NCBI GenBank assembly: GCA_963978905.1
Contig: OZ022259.1
Coordinates: 19,380,068 to 19,444,067, forward strand
Origin: Trichostrongylus colubriformis
Taxonomy: Eukaryota > Nematoda > Chromadorea > Rhabditida > Trichostrongylidae
Reading direction: 5' to 3'
DNA length: 64,000 bases
Positions within the stretch are counted from its first letter, which is position 1. Each line of letters opens with the position of its first letter. The notes under the pieces are model-generated. The model was not told the origin of the DNA, ran no database searches, and saw only the letters and a list, made by a program, of their open reading frames with translations. Positions 48,118 through 59,339 of the stretch are shown one piece after another. A program made the position numbers and the translations under genes.

Positions 48118-48538
48118 AAAGGAATTGTCCACGAAAAATGAGTGTCATTGTTACCCATATATTTATATTGTATTTGCCTAATAAGGGCCGCATGCAAAGT
48201 TTCACGAGAAAATGTGAGAATTCGGCTAAGATGCAGCACCGCAAAGTCTCGGCCGGTCGGGCGGGGCTCCGAGTAAAGGCCCCGTTCCGTCGTCCGCCGC
48301 GTTTGGGAACAAAGATGTTTGTGTACCTTTCTGTTCCTACGATGCGTCTCCGACCGCGGTGGACGACGGGGTGGGCACTTGTCGGAAGGCCCGCCCACTC
48401 GGCCAAGAATGGGGGGAGGTGTGTCTTAGCCGAATTCACATTCTTCGCGTAACATTTTGCATGCGGCCCACATTGGGCAAATACAACATAAATATATGGG
48501 TAACATAAAAACTCATTTTTCCGTGGACGATTCCTTTG
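48118..48538. mobile_element. 421-bp long-TIR element family E
   Basis: Arms of about 115 bp: AAAGGAATTGTCCACGAAAA on the left and its near complement TTTTTCCGTGGACGATTCCT on the right. Inner blocks TACCCATATATTTAT and GGGCCGCATGCAAA are shared by both. The GC-rich centre explains the overlapping ORFs of 97-143 codons on both strands. No clear target duplication. Confidence 0.85.
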
Positions 48539-49805
48539 AGCGAGCACGGCGCAGTGTTTGACCCTTTAGGTTCTTTAATTCGGATTAGGTAGCTCAAATA
48601 AATAAATAAACAATACAACAAATAAGAAATAATTTTGATGATAGATAATTATACTTACCGAATGGGATAAGTCTGTTCACAAAATTATATATTTAAAAAC
48701 CTAATGACTATTAATAATGGTTGTTCGGATGCTTTAGCCTTCAACCAAGATTGATAACCACTTGCTTGGACATTGCTAATGACTATCATAATGGTTCCGA
48801 AAATTGATGAACATGGTCGGCTCTATGAGTCTGTGAGGAGTGAGCCATGCACATGGCACTATCCAAATATTGTGGTTCCAGTATATCTGCACTATCGGTG
48901 TCTGATTCAGGGAATACCTAGCACTTGACTGATTTCATAGGGATGGGAGCTTACAAGTATGGAAAGGGGAGTTTGCACCATGCGATCAAACCACACAAGT
49001 GCTATTGAGTTCATAAGGCCATTACTTCCACTTCACCTCATTTTTTATTAGTTCCGCCCCTTTACAATTGGGACAGTCCCCGATCCATAGACTTCCGAAA
49101 GGCTTAGGCTGGTATGGACAGGATCAGGTCTTTCCTAGGAACCGACGAGTTTTCACATTTGTCATGAAATATAGTACAGCTTCTGATCATCAGGATTAAG
49201 ACCATAATGTTAGGGAGGCACTAGGTACCTAAGATTTTGTGGCACAAGTTCCAATTGTCGGATATTTATTTGTTTATTTGTCCGCACTTTGAGGTCTATC
49301 TAGTGCGCCATGTACGATCGGGAAGGAGATACTAAATTAGATCTTAGACGGCCAACGATTGCCTGCGGGCTATTTTCTGGTTGAAAACTATAGATAAGGC
49401 AAGGTTATAATGTTGTTCACCGAGTAGGATGATTCAGTACAGCAAACTTCACTCCAAATTTATTAAATGTCGACGGGACGAGGAATAAAATAAGCTGTGC
49501 GCATGTAGTGAGGGTGGTGTCATCTTGCAAGGTTTCAAGAAATGTTCAACGTGCAAAGCGCAGCAACTGACACAAATAAAAAATGAGTGATTCAATCTGA
49601 AGGACTGTCATGGGGTGTGTGTGTAAGAGCGTTCAAGTAGATGTTTCAGCCGTCCTCCGCTGAAAATGCCGACTAGTTTGGGCACTTAATGGCTGAGCAA
49701 CGAAAATAATGTGATGTGAACAGCAAATATCAGTATAAATATTATTGAGTGGCATATTAACAATAATAAGAATGTGATATCATTTTTGAAATTCTAAGCA
49801 GCTAA
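48539..49805. other. no gene or element recognised
   Basis: AT-rich, short ORFs only. ACAG then 14 bases then GTAAGT near 48650-48670 on the minus strand could be a micro-exon but has no partner. Confidence 0.45.
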
Positions 49806-50930
49806 TGTGCTCAGAATAACTGGCGCAGTCGTTTCAGAAAGAAATACTACTATATTTCATATTTCATACTACAGGGGGTGCCAAAAAAAAGTAATTTTGT
49901 CTCCTCCACTTTCACCTCGCTTTAGTCAAACTACAGCAAATTCTGTTGAGGTATTTTCATCCCCAGATTCAAGAGCAGACCTCACTCTATCATTATACTC
50001 CGTGGCAGCCTTCTGCACGGGCAGGAACGGGAGCGAGGAAAGAGTGAACAAGATGTGTCACCTCAACTGGGCAAAATCCGAAATTTTGTCGCCCTCGTTC
50101 ACACCTTGCTGAGGTCTGTTCACTTTGGGTACCTAAGGGGATTCACACTGGGTGGTGTTCTTAAACATTCCGTTTTCCCCGGGTTCCCAGCGCCCTTCGT
50201 TTCCAAGACCCAAAACGTGCCCTTACCACTGAAACCCCTTCGGAGGCGGATTTGGGCATGAAAATGATACTTCGGATCATAGCAGCCTTGTCCAAGCAGC
50301 AGGGGCTCTGTGACTTCCATGAACCGAAGGGCCAATCCTCAGAAAGCTTCCCACAAAAGACCTACCACGGGGCCTGGCTTCACTGTTTTAAGCGGACCTT
50401 GATACTGTAGGTACTCCGAAGCCCGACTGCGCCGAATGAAAGTTCCATATTTTTATAAAGGAGAACGTAGGGAGCCACTGCTTGTTCCTGCTTTTAGAGG
50501 AACATTTCGGGAGTATTTTGCCCCAATACTTTCATCTCTTTCGTTTCCCTATGTTTAGTAAAATTGACACATGTGAGCCGTGGGCAAAATTACTTTTTTT
50601 GGCACCCCCCGTATATTTAATATCAGTTTGACGAGAATTTCCTTGTTTTTTTTCCGCTATTAGATTTACGGAATTGATTGAATTTTAGAGGAAAATTATA
50701 TTTAGAGGAAACAGTGAAATGAGTGCAATTTTCTTATGTGCTCAGAATAACTGGCTCAACTGTTTCAGAAAGGACACTGTTATATTTCATATTTTATAAT
50801 ATATTTCACAACTTTTCGACGTGAATTTTTCCGCTTTGAGATTTGCGGAATTGATTGAATTTTGGAAGAAGAATCATATTTGGAGGGAACAGGGAAATGA
50901 GCACAATTTTCGATAGTAAACGATAACTCA
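49806..50930. repeat. tandem duplication of a ~190-bp unit, one copy split by an element
   Basis: Unit 1 is 49806-49871 plus 50614-50738; unit 2 is 50739-50930. Both begin GTGCTCAGAATAACTGGC and contain GGAATTGATTGAATTTT near their ends, with scattered differences between them. Confidence 0.75.
49872..50611. mobile_element. 740-bp TA-flanked TIR element
   Basis: Left end CAGGGGGTGCC, right end GGCACCCCCCG, flanked by TA on both sides; internal sequence matches 61935-62679 in reverse orientation. It is non-autonomous as far as can be seen. It sits inside one unit of a roughly 190-bp tandem duplication (see findings). Confidence 0.9.
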
Positions 50931-51998
50931 CACTGTCGCAATTGTTCGCAGTGATGACGACGCTGTTCTGATGGCTCGTGTGCGGTCCGCAATACCCATT
51001 TTGTTCGTTTGGCATCTGAATATGGATGTGGAAATAGTGCGTGCGTGCGTGTTTTTCAGAAGTAAAAATATTCGGAACGCAGCGGGTGGTGCATCGGGTG
51101 GTTGGCACCGACAGCAGCACCCCCGACACCTGAACAACGACACCCCCTTCTGCAACGACTAGTGATGAGAGAGTAGGCAGGGAAAAGCAGGATTCTGATC
51201 GGCAATAGTCATCCATGTGTTGTGGTTGAAAAGATCGATGATGATTGTTTGAAAACTTTGGCGTCACCAAAATTTCGTGGAATGAGCCATGTATTTCGCT
51301 TTCGTTAGAAATAGAAATCGTGTTGCGATGTTCGATCTATCAAGTGAGTTTTGGGAGACAATCGATGTACAAGCCACTATTTTATAGGCTCTCAGATGGT
51401 TTCGGTATCGTTCGCGCAGAGCGAAAGAATTGACCAAAGGCCTAGGAGGGATTGTTCCCGAGATCTCACGCCAGGAAATGGAGTAACAGGGGCACCGTCT
51501 GTTAATACACCATCTCGTACTGATCAATACTCAGTGGCCAGGGAAAAGATGCTAATTTCTCTTGATTTTTTTTTGATAGAACAGAAGCTTTTGGTATATG
51601 CAACTGCGCACCCAAGGAGAGCTAGCTTGTTCAGTCTCCTACATGAACGCTGTCTGCACACTCTGTTTTTCAGTCAGGCAAATGTGCTGGGTTTTCTCCA
51701 GGCGGATGTACCAGCAGAAACACGCGTAATTTCGTGGATTTAGCCCCTTAAAGGCAGTTTTAGGGGTTGATAGGGCAGAATATTGAAAGATTACAGAATA
51801 CAAACTCGGTGCTTTCTAAATTCAAAAAACGGAATGGAATGGTCACAAACCCGAGAAATAAAATCCCTTCCCCTCCCCACCCCTGACTACGAAAGGAGGC
51901 GGGCTCTGCCAGCTAAAAAGGCGGGCCCTGTTAGAACAAGTGGCAGCTGTCGAATGTGACGGCTCATATGTTCATATTTAGTTATATCTTCAGTTTTA

Positions 51999-52211
51999 GT
52001 CTCGGAAGGGTCTCGAACCTGCACTTTATGTTTTCCGAGCATATGTGCTAATCCATTGCACTACTGAGACCCCTTTCACCTTGACTCACTTCTAAGCTAT
52101 GGTAGCTATACCATTAAGAAGAAAAGTTAAGATGAAAAAGGTCTCGCTATTGTAATGGATTAGCACATATGACCGTAAGCATGGAGTGCGGGTTCGATTC
52201 CCGTCCGAGAC
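51999..52211. repeat. inverted pair of tRNA-like sequences, pair 1
   Basis: A minus-strand tRNA-like copy (52070-51999) and a plus-strand one (52141-52211) face outward around a 70-bp centre. The plus copy folds as acceptor GTCTCG/CGAGAC, D arm around AATGGATTA, and T arm GCGGGTTCGATTCCCGT with a B box. The anticodon arm has an irregular 7-8 base loop, so neither copy is accepted as a functional tRNA gene. Confidence 0.8.
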
Positions 52212-52879
52212 CAAAGCCTTTGTCCATAACTCAACGGCCTTGTAAACACTTTCTTTCCCTCTATTGACAAAATCTCGAAAAAAAAATTGAAAATTAATCA
52301 AATTGGAAGAGTAGTGAAAAGAGCGATTCAACGACAGGGTAGAAGGGATTAGGAACGTTGTTCAGAAAGATGAAATTCTTTTTTTTTACGAAAAATCTCT
52401 CTCTTAATACTAAGAAAATCATCTTTCTTCACAAATTTTCACAGAGATTAGCAGCGAATAACTGAGGAAGGTGGATAGAAGGGAAATAGCACAAGGCTGA
52501 GGTCACATTATATTTTTTCCATTTTCCCATTCTATTGTGAAAAGCGGAAAAGGAACGAGCGAGTGTTTTTGGTCAGTCGGCATTCTCTCCCACCACGTCT
52601 GCCAGTTCATGCGAGAAACTTCCTACTTTGACTTCAAATGAAATGACGGCAAGTGACATTCATTTTTGTCCGGTTTGATTTTTTTGTGGGGGAATGAGCA
52701 ACGGAATCTACCCTGTTAGTGAACTTTGAAAGTGTACGTTGCCTATTTCAGGTAACCTTCGAAGGGAAGCATAGTAGTGCATTTTTAGGCCTTTCAGGGC
52801 AGCAGTGAGAAAAAGTCTCAAGTCTAGGGTTTTTGATCGTTTCATTCTGTTTTTCTTCTATTCCGTACTACTAAGCCCT

Positions 52880-53350
52880 TCGACTTTCATATTCGACATA
52901 CTTTTTGTATTCGGCCCAAACTACCCCTCCCACTGTTTTTGAAGACACCGGGAGGGGTAACTTTGTCAAATTGGGGTACCAGAAAGTAGAGGTGCTCAGC
53001 AATATAAAGGTAGAGAAAGAACGACATAAAACTGCGAAAAAACCGAGGAATGGGAACCCGTAAATTCTCCTCGTCTCTCGCGTCCTTCTGCGTCACTAGC
53101 CGGGCTAGACTGCAGGCAGGCCAGAGGCTGAATGAGCCGGCCGCGAACGTTTCCCTGCTTCTCCCCGGCGACTCGCCCGGCCGCAGGAGTGTAGGACGAC
53201 ATGCCGTGTTGCGGAATCTTCATAAAACCCCAAGCCGCGTTCTTTCAATGCAAGATTTGCCTCAGATCACCTCTTCAGATGTAGTTTTGTTTTCAAAGAA
53301 CATGTTTTCACAGTTCGCACTTTTACCTTGCCCCTCCCGGTGCCTTTAAT
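52880..53350. mobile_element. TIR element family F, inverse copy
   Basis: Runs from TACCCCTCCCACTGTTTTTG to GCCCCTCCCGGTGCCTTTAA, with CAGGAGTGTAGGACGACATG inside, the complement of the 24.5-kb block. Non-coding. Confidence 0.7.
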
Positions 53351-53390
53351 TCCCACTTGCGTTGATTCAGAATAAGGATTTATGGAAAAG

Positions 53391-53562
53391 TAAGGTCGCG
53401 GTCATACTTTGCGTTGCTGACGGCAAGGCGTGACTGATATCTCTGCGTTTCCGCCTATGCCACTCTGCCTCGTTGCGTGCGCCATCTCTGCACCTCCCCG
53501 TGTCACTCTCCCTCACTACTGTGAACGCAGCCGCGCCCTGCCGGTGGCGAGTATGACCTTTC
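53391..53562. mobile_element. TIR element family C, copy 4
   Basis: Arms AAGGTCGCGGTCATACTTTG and GAGTATGACCTT, internal GCCACTCTGCCTCGTTGCGT. It accounts for the C-terminal third of a 169-codon minus ORF, whose first part (the exon at 53691-53902) is the only portion I accept as coding. Confidence 0.78.
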
Positions 53563-53690
53563 GTATGAAGTATGAAACATTTCGATTGAGAATATGTGAA
53601 AATGGTGAAAATGAACTTTGACAGGAATTGAATTACTTCAATCGACCCGTAGCAAGAAAAAAAAGTAAGAAAAAATGCATGAGAGTAAAC

Positions 53691-54151
53691 CTGTTCTCCA
53701 AACGCTGTGGTGTTTTTTACGGACTTTGCAGTCTTCGTGAATTTCACGGGAGAACTACCTGTTGACCATTTATCGCAGTAATCAATGCGCATTTGGACGC
53801 TACGGAAGCGAGTCCCACGTCCGAATTTTTGTTGCCCCTGCTGAAGGTAAAGTACCGCTTCAAATTCACGCACCATCAGTGCTAATCGCTTGATTTTGTA
53901 TTCTGCGCCAAAAATTCATGCAAATGAGATACAATGGTATTCCGGCAGAATACGCCATGAGCTTATTGATGCACTGTTTTCATCACTTCATTTAATCCCG
54001 GTTTTCGTGGGAATTCAGATTTTTGTGGATGCGGAATATTAACTGCTGGAGCGTCACCCGATTGTTTAAATTCATTAGTGCAGAATTGAATTCTTCCATA
54101 ATATTTTATCGGAAAAGTCAATTCCAGCGAAATTTCGGAATCGGTTTCGTG
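53691..54151 (-). CDS. internal coding exons of an unrecognised minus-strand gene
   Basis: Exon 53902-53691 is bounded by TTTTTGGCGCAG and GTTTAC and is open for 70 codons, with protein-like composition (ALMVREFEAVLYLQQGQQKF at the start). Just upstream, 54151 to about 53975 is open in one frame for about 60 codons (SEISLELTFPIKYYGRIQF, later NIPHPQKSEFPRKPGLNEV). The junction is uncertain: the donor at 53974 gives phase 0 but the next exon needs one leftover base, whereas an earlier donor at 54057 (GTGACG) fits the phase and would drop about 28 codons. Neither ATG nor stop was located. No family recognised. Downstream sequence is occupied by repeats, so the gene may continue left across them. 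Confidence 0.42.
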
Positions 54152-55159
54152 CTTTCAGATATTTGTGATGTTTCTAATCGGAGAAAAATCCCCAAAAAAA
54201 AAAGACTGCCCTCGTGAATGGAGAGTTCGCGATTATTCGATCAGTCACTTCACGTGATGTAACCCATAACCCAAATAATGCATACGCTGACGATTACTCA
54301 TAGACATGAAACAGTCATAATGAGAACAATTACGACAAGCAACCATCTATGGAATATGAACTGAAGGAACTATTTGGAATGATCACATCGGAAATGATGG
54401 AAGACAGTAATGACAACTGGTTTCAATGGGAAAACTCGTGCACGGGCGAGAAAAGAAAACACTTCTGCAACACAGAAGCCACGCCCACTGAATTACACCT
54501 TACACCAAGGCGTGTTGTTGTAAAAGGAGGCAATGAGAAATGTAGCCACGATCAGTCAAGTGAATGAATTGTGTGGAAGGGATCGAGTCACATAGCCGCC
54601 GTGAGTAGTGTGACTTTAACTGGTTCACGAGCAGTGAATTCGATAGGATTCGCACGGTAATGCAACTGGAAATAGATTGGGAACAAATGCAGTTCGAGAC
54701 TTTTCAGTTCCAGCGGCAATTTTGACGAATTGTCATAGAGAAGTGGTAGTTTTGTTTAAAAGGAAGATCAATTTGGTAAACATTAAATCAACCCACTCAC
54801 ATGGTGTCTGGTAGTAAAGAAAACCTGTTCTGCGTTCTGATTAATTGCTCACTTGTACTTTCACTTGTATTTTTAAGGCCGCATGAGTCTGATTGATGAT
54901 GGTGCGTTTTATTTACATTCTTTATCTATGGTCCCACAAAAGTGGTGGGTTGGTCGTTCCTTTCGAGATTCAGAAGAAAGTAAAAATGAGATTCGGGATT
55001 CAGAAGAAGGTGAAAATAAGAATCTGTGGAGTTTTTCATAGGGTTTCCGCAGTTTACACGAAAATTCAGAGGAAAATTTGTAGACCGGATAAGTGCAAGG
55101 GGAAGTGATCTGCATGGATGCGCCACGTATTTCTCATTTTTGTTAGGGATATGGCGGCT

Positions 55160-55345
55160 TAGGGCGTGCAATGACAGGTGGCGCGCACTCCCAGTCTCAT
55201 CGTGCAAGGATCGAATCCGCATCAATGCACGCCCAGACCAAACAACCTTTCGGATAAGTTATCAGCTCCAGATTTCTCTGGGAGGATAAAAGCACTGACC
55301 TGTACATCGGCTGGCCCCCGCAAGTCATTTTACAGGCCAAATCGC
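55160..55345 (+). repeat. dispersed SINE-like repeat family G, copy 2
   Basis: Contains GGATCGAATCC at 55208-55218, a good pol III B box, then CTGGGAGGATAAAAGCAC and CGGCTGGCCCCCGCAAGTCA. tRNA-derived SINE is an inference; no A-rich tail was defined. Confidence 0.65.
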
Positions 55346-55397
55346 TTCATTTGCCGCCACGAATATGTATGGAACCGGAATGCGCGGTGTACCCCTC

Positions 55398-55515
55398 GAA
55401 GGGATTGAATGATGCAAAAAGCTTCATCCTTTTATTCTTTCTGGCGGCTTGTCCCAACAAGGGATATAATAACGCAAAAAACTTTATCCTTTCATTCTTT
55501 CTGGCGGCGGATGCT
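55398..55515. repeat. two tandem ~60-bp units
   Basis: AAGGGAT...GCAAAAA.CTT.ATCC followed by TTATTCTTTCTGGCGGC occurs twice. The two minus/plus ORFs here echo the duplication. Confidence 0.7.
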
Positions 55516-55776
55516 GCTGTGAAAAATAGGTCTATGGGGGAATACGAAATTTCTTTTTCATCGTTTTCCTCTGGTTTTTGATTGTCTCTCATTACTTTCT
55601 TGTATCCGACATCCGACAAAAGGATGCAGAAAATACAAGAATAAAAAAAAATAGCAGTCTGGTCAGAATTCAAACAGGTGAATCGTGACACTGAAGAGCA
55701 CCTCTAGACTCTGTGTTATGTTCGCTACAACAAAGTTCACATAATCTAGGGGCGGCTGAACCAGCGCATACATATA

Positions 55777-56331
55777 CAGTAGCGCTCAAAAGTCTTCGGC
55801 CAAAATTTTTTGTCATAACTTTTTTTCTACTTGATCAAATTTGACAAAATTTTGATACGTGGTGCCTGAACCTATTGTCAACATTCCCTTATCCTTGAGT
55901 GCCGCTTGACACTTTTCATGGTTTTTTTACAAGAATTTACTACAAGACCACCGAAAAGAAAGAAAAAGGCTCAGTCAAGAAAAACGGCTTTTTTTACAAA
56001 AACAAAACGAGCAAGCCTCGAAGAACATCAATATTTTGTAGAAAGACCTCGACTTTCGATGACAGCAGCACGGCAGGACGGCATAGGGATGACACTTCAA
56101 AAACAAAAAAAATTGCATTTAATTACGTATCCGACGTAACTTACACCGTTGAGCGACAAAATAGTATATTACGTAACTTACACCGTTGAGCGACAAAATA
56201 GTATATTTTGTATGCAGTGTCTCCAAGTACAACATACTAAAATTTCACTTAGATCGGTCCAGTCGCAAAAAAGTTACGAGTGAAAAACGCCAGTGAGAAA
56301 CCATTTGGCCGAAGACTTTTGAGCGCTACTG
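55777..56331. mobile_element. 555-bp TIR element (CAGTAGCGCTC family), intact copy
   Basis: Inverted ends CAGTAGCGCTCAAAAGTCTT, TA on both flanks. Contains a short tandem duplication near 56130-56205 and Lys-rich open frames, but no clear transposase. It serves as the empty-site reference for the mariner insertion at 61408. Confidence 0.9.
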
Positions 56332-56575
56332 TACATGTGTGTACTACTGATAAATTGCTTGATGATAAACATTAGATTTTTGCAATCTCACCAGGAAATT
56401 CCAAAGTACTTGAAAAATTGCATATTATACAAAATTTTGATCAATCTCGAATCACGATACATAATATCTAGTAAGGATATCGGTCTCAGAAGAATCAGGT
56501 AATCGGATTTTTAAGGTTTTTTCATTGTATCCAGTCTAAAACTTGTACGAAAATGAAATTGGACAATTACATGTA

Positions 56576-57057
56576 TTAGGTTGGCAACTAAGTAATTGCG
56601 GATTTTTAAATACTGCTTTTCCCCTCCAAACTGCTTTCCAGCAATCTCTTCTGTACATACACATGTAGTTCCACACGCATCTATAGGTATTATTATCTTC
56701 CATCTCCCGGATAACCCTTTTCGGCAAAATAAACATATCAAAGGTCAACCTCATTTTCAATACAAAAATTATAAAAAAATTTTTCTTTGAATGGCATTAG
56801 ACAGGGAAAGGAAAAGGTGATAATCCGATGGAGCAAGATGAGGGCTATAAGGTGGATGGGGCAGCAATTTTTATCCAAGCTCGAGAATTTTTCGGCGAGT
56901 CATTTTTTCACTAGTGGTAAAAATTTTTTGAAATTTTTTCTTTTAAAAAATTTTCGAGCTTGGATAAAAATTGCTGCCTTATAGCCCTGATCTTGCTCCA
57001 TCGGAATATTACCTTTTCCTTTCCCTGTCTAACGCTATTCAAAGAAAAAAATAAGAA
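56576..57057 (-). pseudogene. rearranged mariner transposase relic with inverted duplication
   Basis: Starts with a mariner end TTAGGTTGGCAACTAAGTAA after TA at 56574, resembling the Hsmar1/irritans type. Minus-strand sequence at about 56777-56880 reads PPYSP.LAPSDYHLF, and plus-strand sequence at about 56975-57045 reads YSPDLAPSEYYLF, so the C-terminal catalytic region is present twice, head to head, around an AT-rich centre. The arms are about 100 bp. The remainder of the gene is absent. Confidence 0.8.
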
Positions 57058-57888
57058 TTCAACCATATCCATAAATCTATCGCCTTCGCACAGTTCATGA
57101 TTTTTCAGATTTTAGATTTTTGAAATATTAGAGGAAAGCTAGAAATGATACTGGGTACTAGTCAATTACTATGTGTTACGCCATACATTCGATCAACAAA
57201 AAAAATCGAAGGAGGCACTTCTAAACGCCGTGATTTGAGCATATCAGTCGATACCTGAGCAGGCTCAAAAAATTGAATTTTTCGATTCGTTTTGGAGAGA
57301 TGAGAGCATGGAGGGCAATTGTGAGCATGAGCAGAGTTTTGAGATTTGATGTACAACATGATGTATGGAACGGCGACAATGTAGGGCCGCGCGGGGATTT
57401 GCGGTGGACTGAAGGTGGCCGGCCCTTTACGTGGTCCAGATGATGAACCGAAAAACTGCGTGCGCACGCAACGGAGCCATCGTGACGATTCGCATGACAA
57501 ACATGGAATTCGTGCGATGTGAGCGCTAACCCGAATAGGATCAAGAGGCGGCGTGGACCCGACACATTTGCATAAACGGACCCGCCTTCAGTGCCGCCTG
57601 CTGCCGTTGTCCCGTGTTTCAGTAACCGAAAAACGTGACAGACCAGCGCGTTCATGACTCAAAGAATGTGAGGATCAGAAGAATCAGCTGGAGTGGGTGG
57701 ATTTTTGAAGAGGAACTTTATGAGGGCTCAAGGACCGTGGTGTTTCCATCAGCAGTCAAAGTAATGACACTCTCCCGAAAATTTTGTATGGAAAAATTCT
57801 ATCCTTCCCGGAGGGCTTTTATTCAAAGTTCTATCTTTGCTGGAAGACGGCATAAGAAACCGTTATTATGGCTCTGTCGGTGACTTCA

Positions 57889-58139
57889 GTGTCCGACGGG
57901 ACGCGAACCCGCACTTCATGCTTCCGGGTATATGTGCTTATCCATTACACTACCGACACCCAAAATCTTCTATGCCGATACTGGCCAACCGGCACAACAC
58001 GTTATACCTGTGAGTGCTGATAAGCTATGGTAAATATGCCATTCATAAGCTGACTTAGGAGAAATGGATGCTGGTAGCGTAATGAATTAGCACATATGCC
58101 CGGAAAGCGTGGAGTGCAGGTTCGAGTCCCGTCCGACAC
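57889..58139. repeat. inverted pair of tRNA-like sequences, pair 2
   Basis: Minus copy 57959-57889 (GTGTCGGTAGTGTAATGGAT, later GGTTCGCGTCC) and plus copy 58068-58139 (GGTAGCGTAATG, GGTTCGAGTCCCGTCCGACA), separated by 108 bp containing AAGCTATGGTAAATATGCCA. That centre matches GCTATGGTAGCTATACCATT of pair 1. Sequence right of both pairs also matches (CCATAACTCA). The plus acceptor stem is decayed. Confidence 0.8.
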
Positions 58140-58319
58140 CGAAGCTTTTGCCCATAACTCAGCATCCTTGTAGTAACTTTACTTTATCATAGTTGCGCCA
58201 TCATTTTGAACATTTATATCATTTTGAGCTTTGTCATATCTGAATCGTGAATATACCCAAGATCTACCGTTTTTTTCGCACTTTGAGGCATTTCTCCGAA
58301 CCAAAGATCATTCTAAGAT

Positions 58320-58739
58320 ATGAAGGAGTTGCTGGGTTTCAGTGTCAAAGTTGCTTTTCATTACCTTGAATTCTATAAAAACGAATTTTTAAATGCGAGT
58401 CCAGCGAATGTTGGCAAAAGTGTGTTGAATTTCATGGTTTTGTTTGGTTTTGAACGAATGTTTGTAAAATCCCCGGAAGAGTGGCGAGGAGGGAAAGCGT
58501 ATTCTAACACACCTCCTCCTAAAAACAAGAATTGGATTTCAGAAGAGATAATGAGCAACGAAAATTACGTAAAAAACGCGCCCTTGGGGCTCTACTGCGA
58601 TTTTAGCGCGCTTCACATTGAACTGTACGCTTCAGGCGGGCTATCCCGAAGCCTGTCATTTGATGTCGCGTCGGGCGAATTTGGTTTCATTGATGAGGAT
58701 ATTCTACAAGTGAAACAACACACAGCAACTATTAAGTGA
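58320..58739 (+). CDS. unrecognised 139-codon ORF, possibly chance
   Basis: ATG to TGA without interruption; soluble-looking product with FYKNEFLNASPANVGKS and FGFIDEDILQVKQ. No domain, signal peptide or splice context was recognised. It lies between an inverted tRNA-like pair and a solo mariner-type inverted repeat (about 58991-59015), so it could be transposon-derived. Similar lengths occur elsewhere in the window by chance. Confidence 0.18.
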   Translation: MKELLGFSVKVAFHYLEFYKNEFLNASPANVGKSVLNFMVLFGFERMFVKSPEEWRGGKAYSNTPPPKNKNWISEEIMSNENYVKNAPLGLYCDFSALHIELYASGGLSRSLSFDVASGEFGFIDEDILQVKQHTATIK

Positions 58740-59339
58740 AACAATGAAAGGGAGAATAAACGAAAGAAAAAGGTGTTTGTAAATAAGGAAGGGTGTTTAT
58801 AATTGAAAAACGATGAAAATGAGGGGAGAAAAAGGGTGTTTATAGTTTTAAAAAAAATATATGAATTCACGCTCGACGTCTTCGTATGGCATGTGCAATT
58901 AACGAACTGCACGGCACCGTAACCCTTCACCGTAAGCCAGAATTGCTTCTCAAAGGGAGTTATGATCTTTCAAAATTTGGCTACCAAAACGATGGATACT
59001 TTTTGACTGACCTAATAAAGTACTTATGGCATTAAATATTAGTCAACTCATTACTCAATTTTTCTTGAAGTGACAATCCGTGAGACCAGGAGCCCACTGA
59101 TTTTGTGGCTTTTTATTATTTATCAGTATTATTTATTTTTATAGCTGTTTGTCAATATAGGAACGAGGAACGAATTATTTGTACACTGTAGATGACGAAA
59201 TCAGTCGGTGACTGGTAAAGTAGCGCAGCCGACAGCTGCCGATGATCAGATTTCGGGTTTAATCACAAATGTAACTTGAAAGAAATCTTGCTTACCTCGC
59301 TCAAAGTAAGCGGAAGGATGGGTATTTAATGGACACAAG

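Noticed and set aside
52141..52211. Functional tRNA gene
   Set aside because: Acceptor, D and T arms fold, but the anticodon loop is irregular and the sequence is part of a repeated inverted pair, so a tRNA-derived repeat is more likely.
53367..53876. 169-codon minus ORF, the longest in the window
   Set aside because: Its C-terminal part runs through a TIR element (53391-53562). Only the 53691-53902 portion behaves like an exon.
54349..54567. 72-codon plus ORF with acidic N-terminus (MEYELKELFGMITSEMMED)
   Set aside because: Uninterrupted and protein-like, but without family similarity, splice context or neighbouring exons it cannot be separated from chance.
57162..57655. Overlapping minus ORFs of 112 and 144 codons in a GC-rich block
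   Set aside because: Two frames are open at once and no splice context or domain was found; elevated GC alone lengthens chance ORFs.
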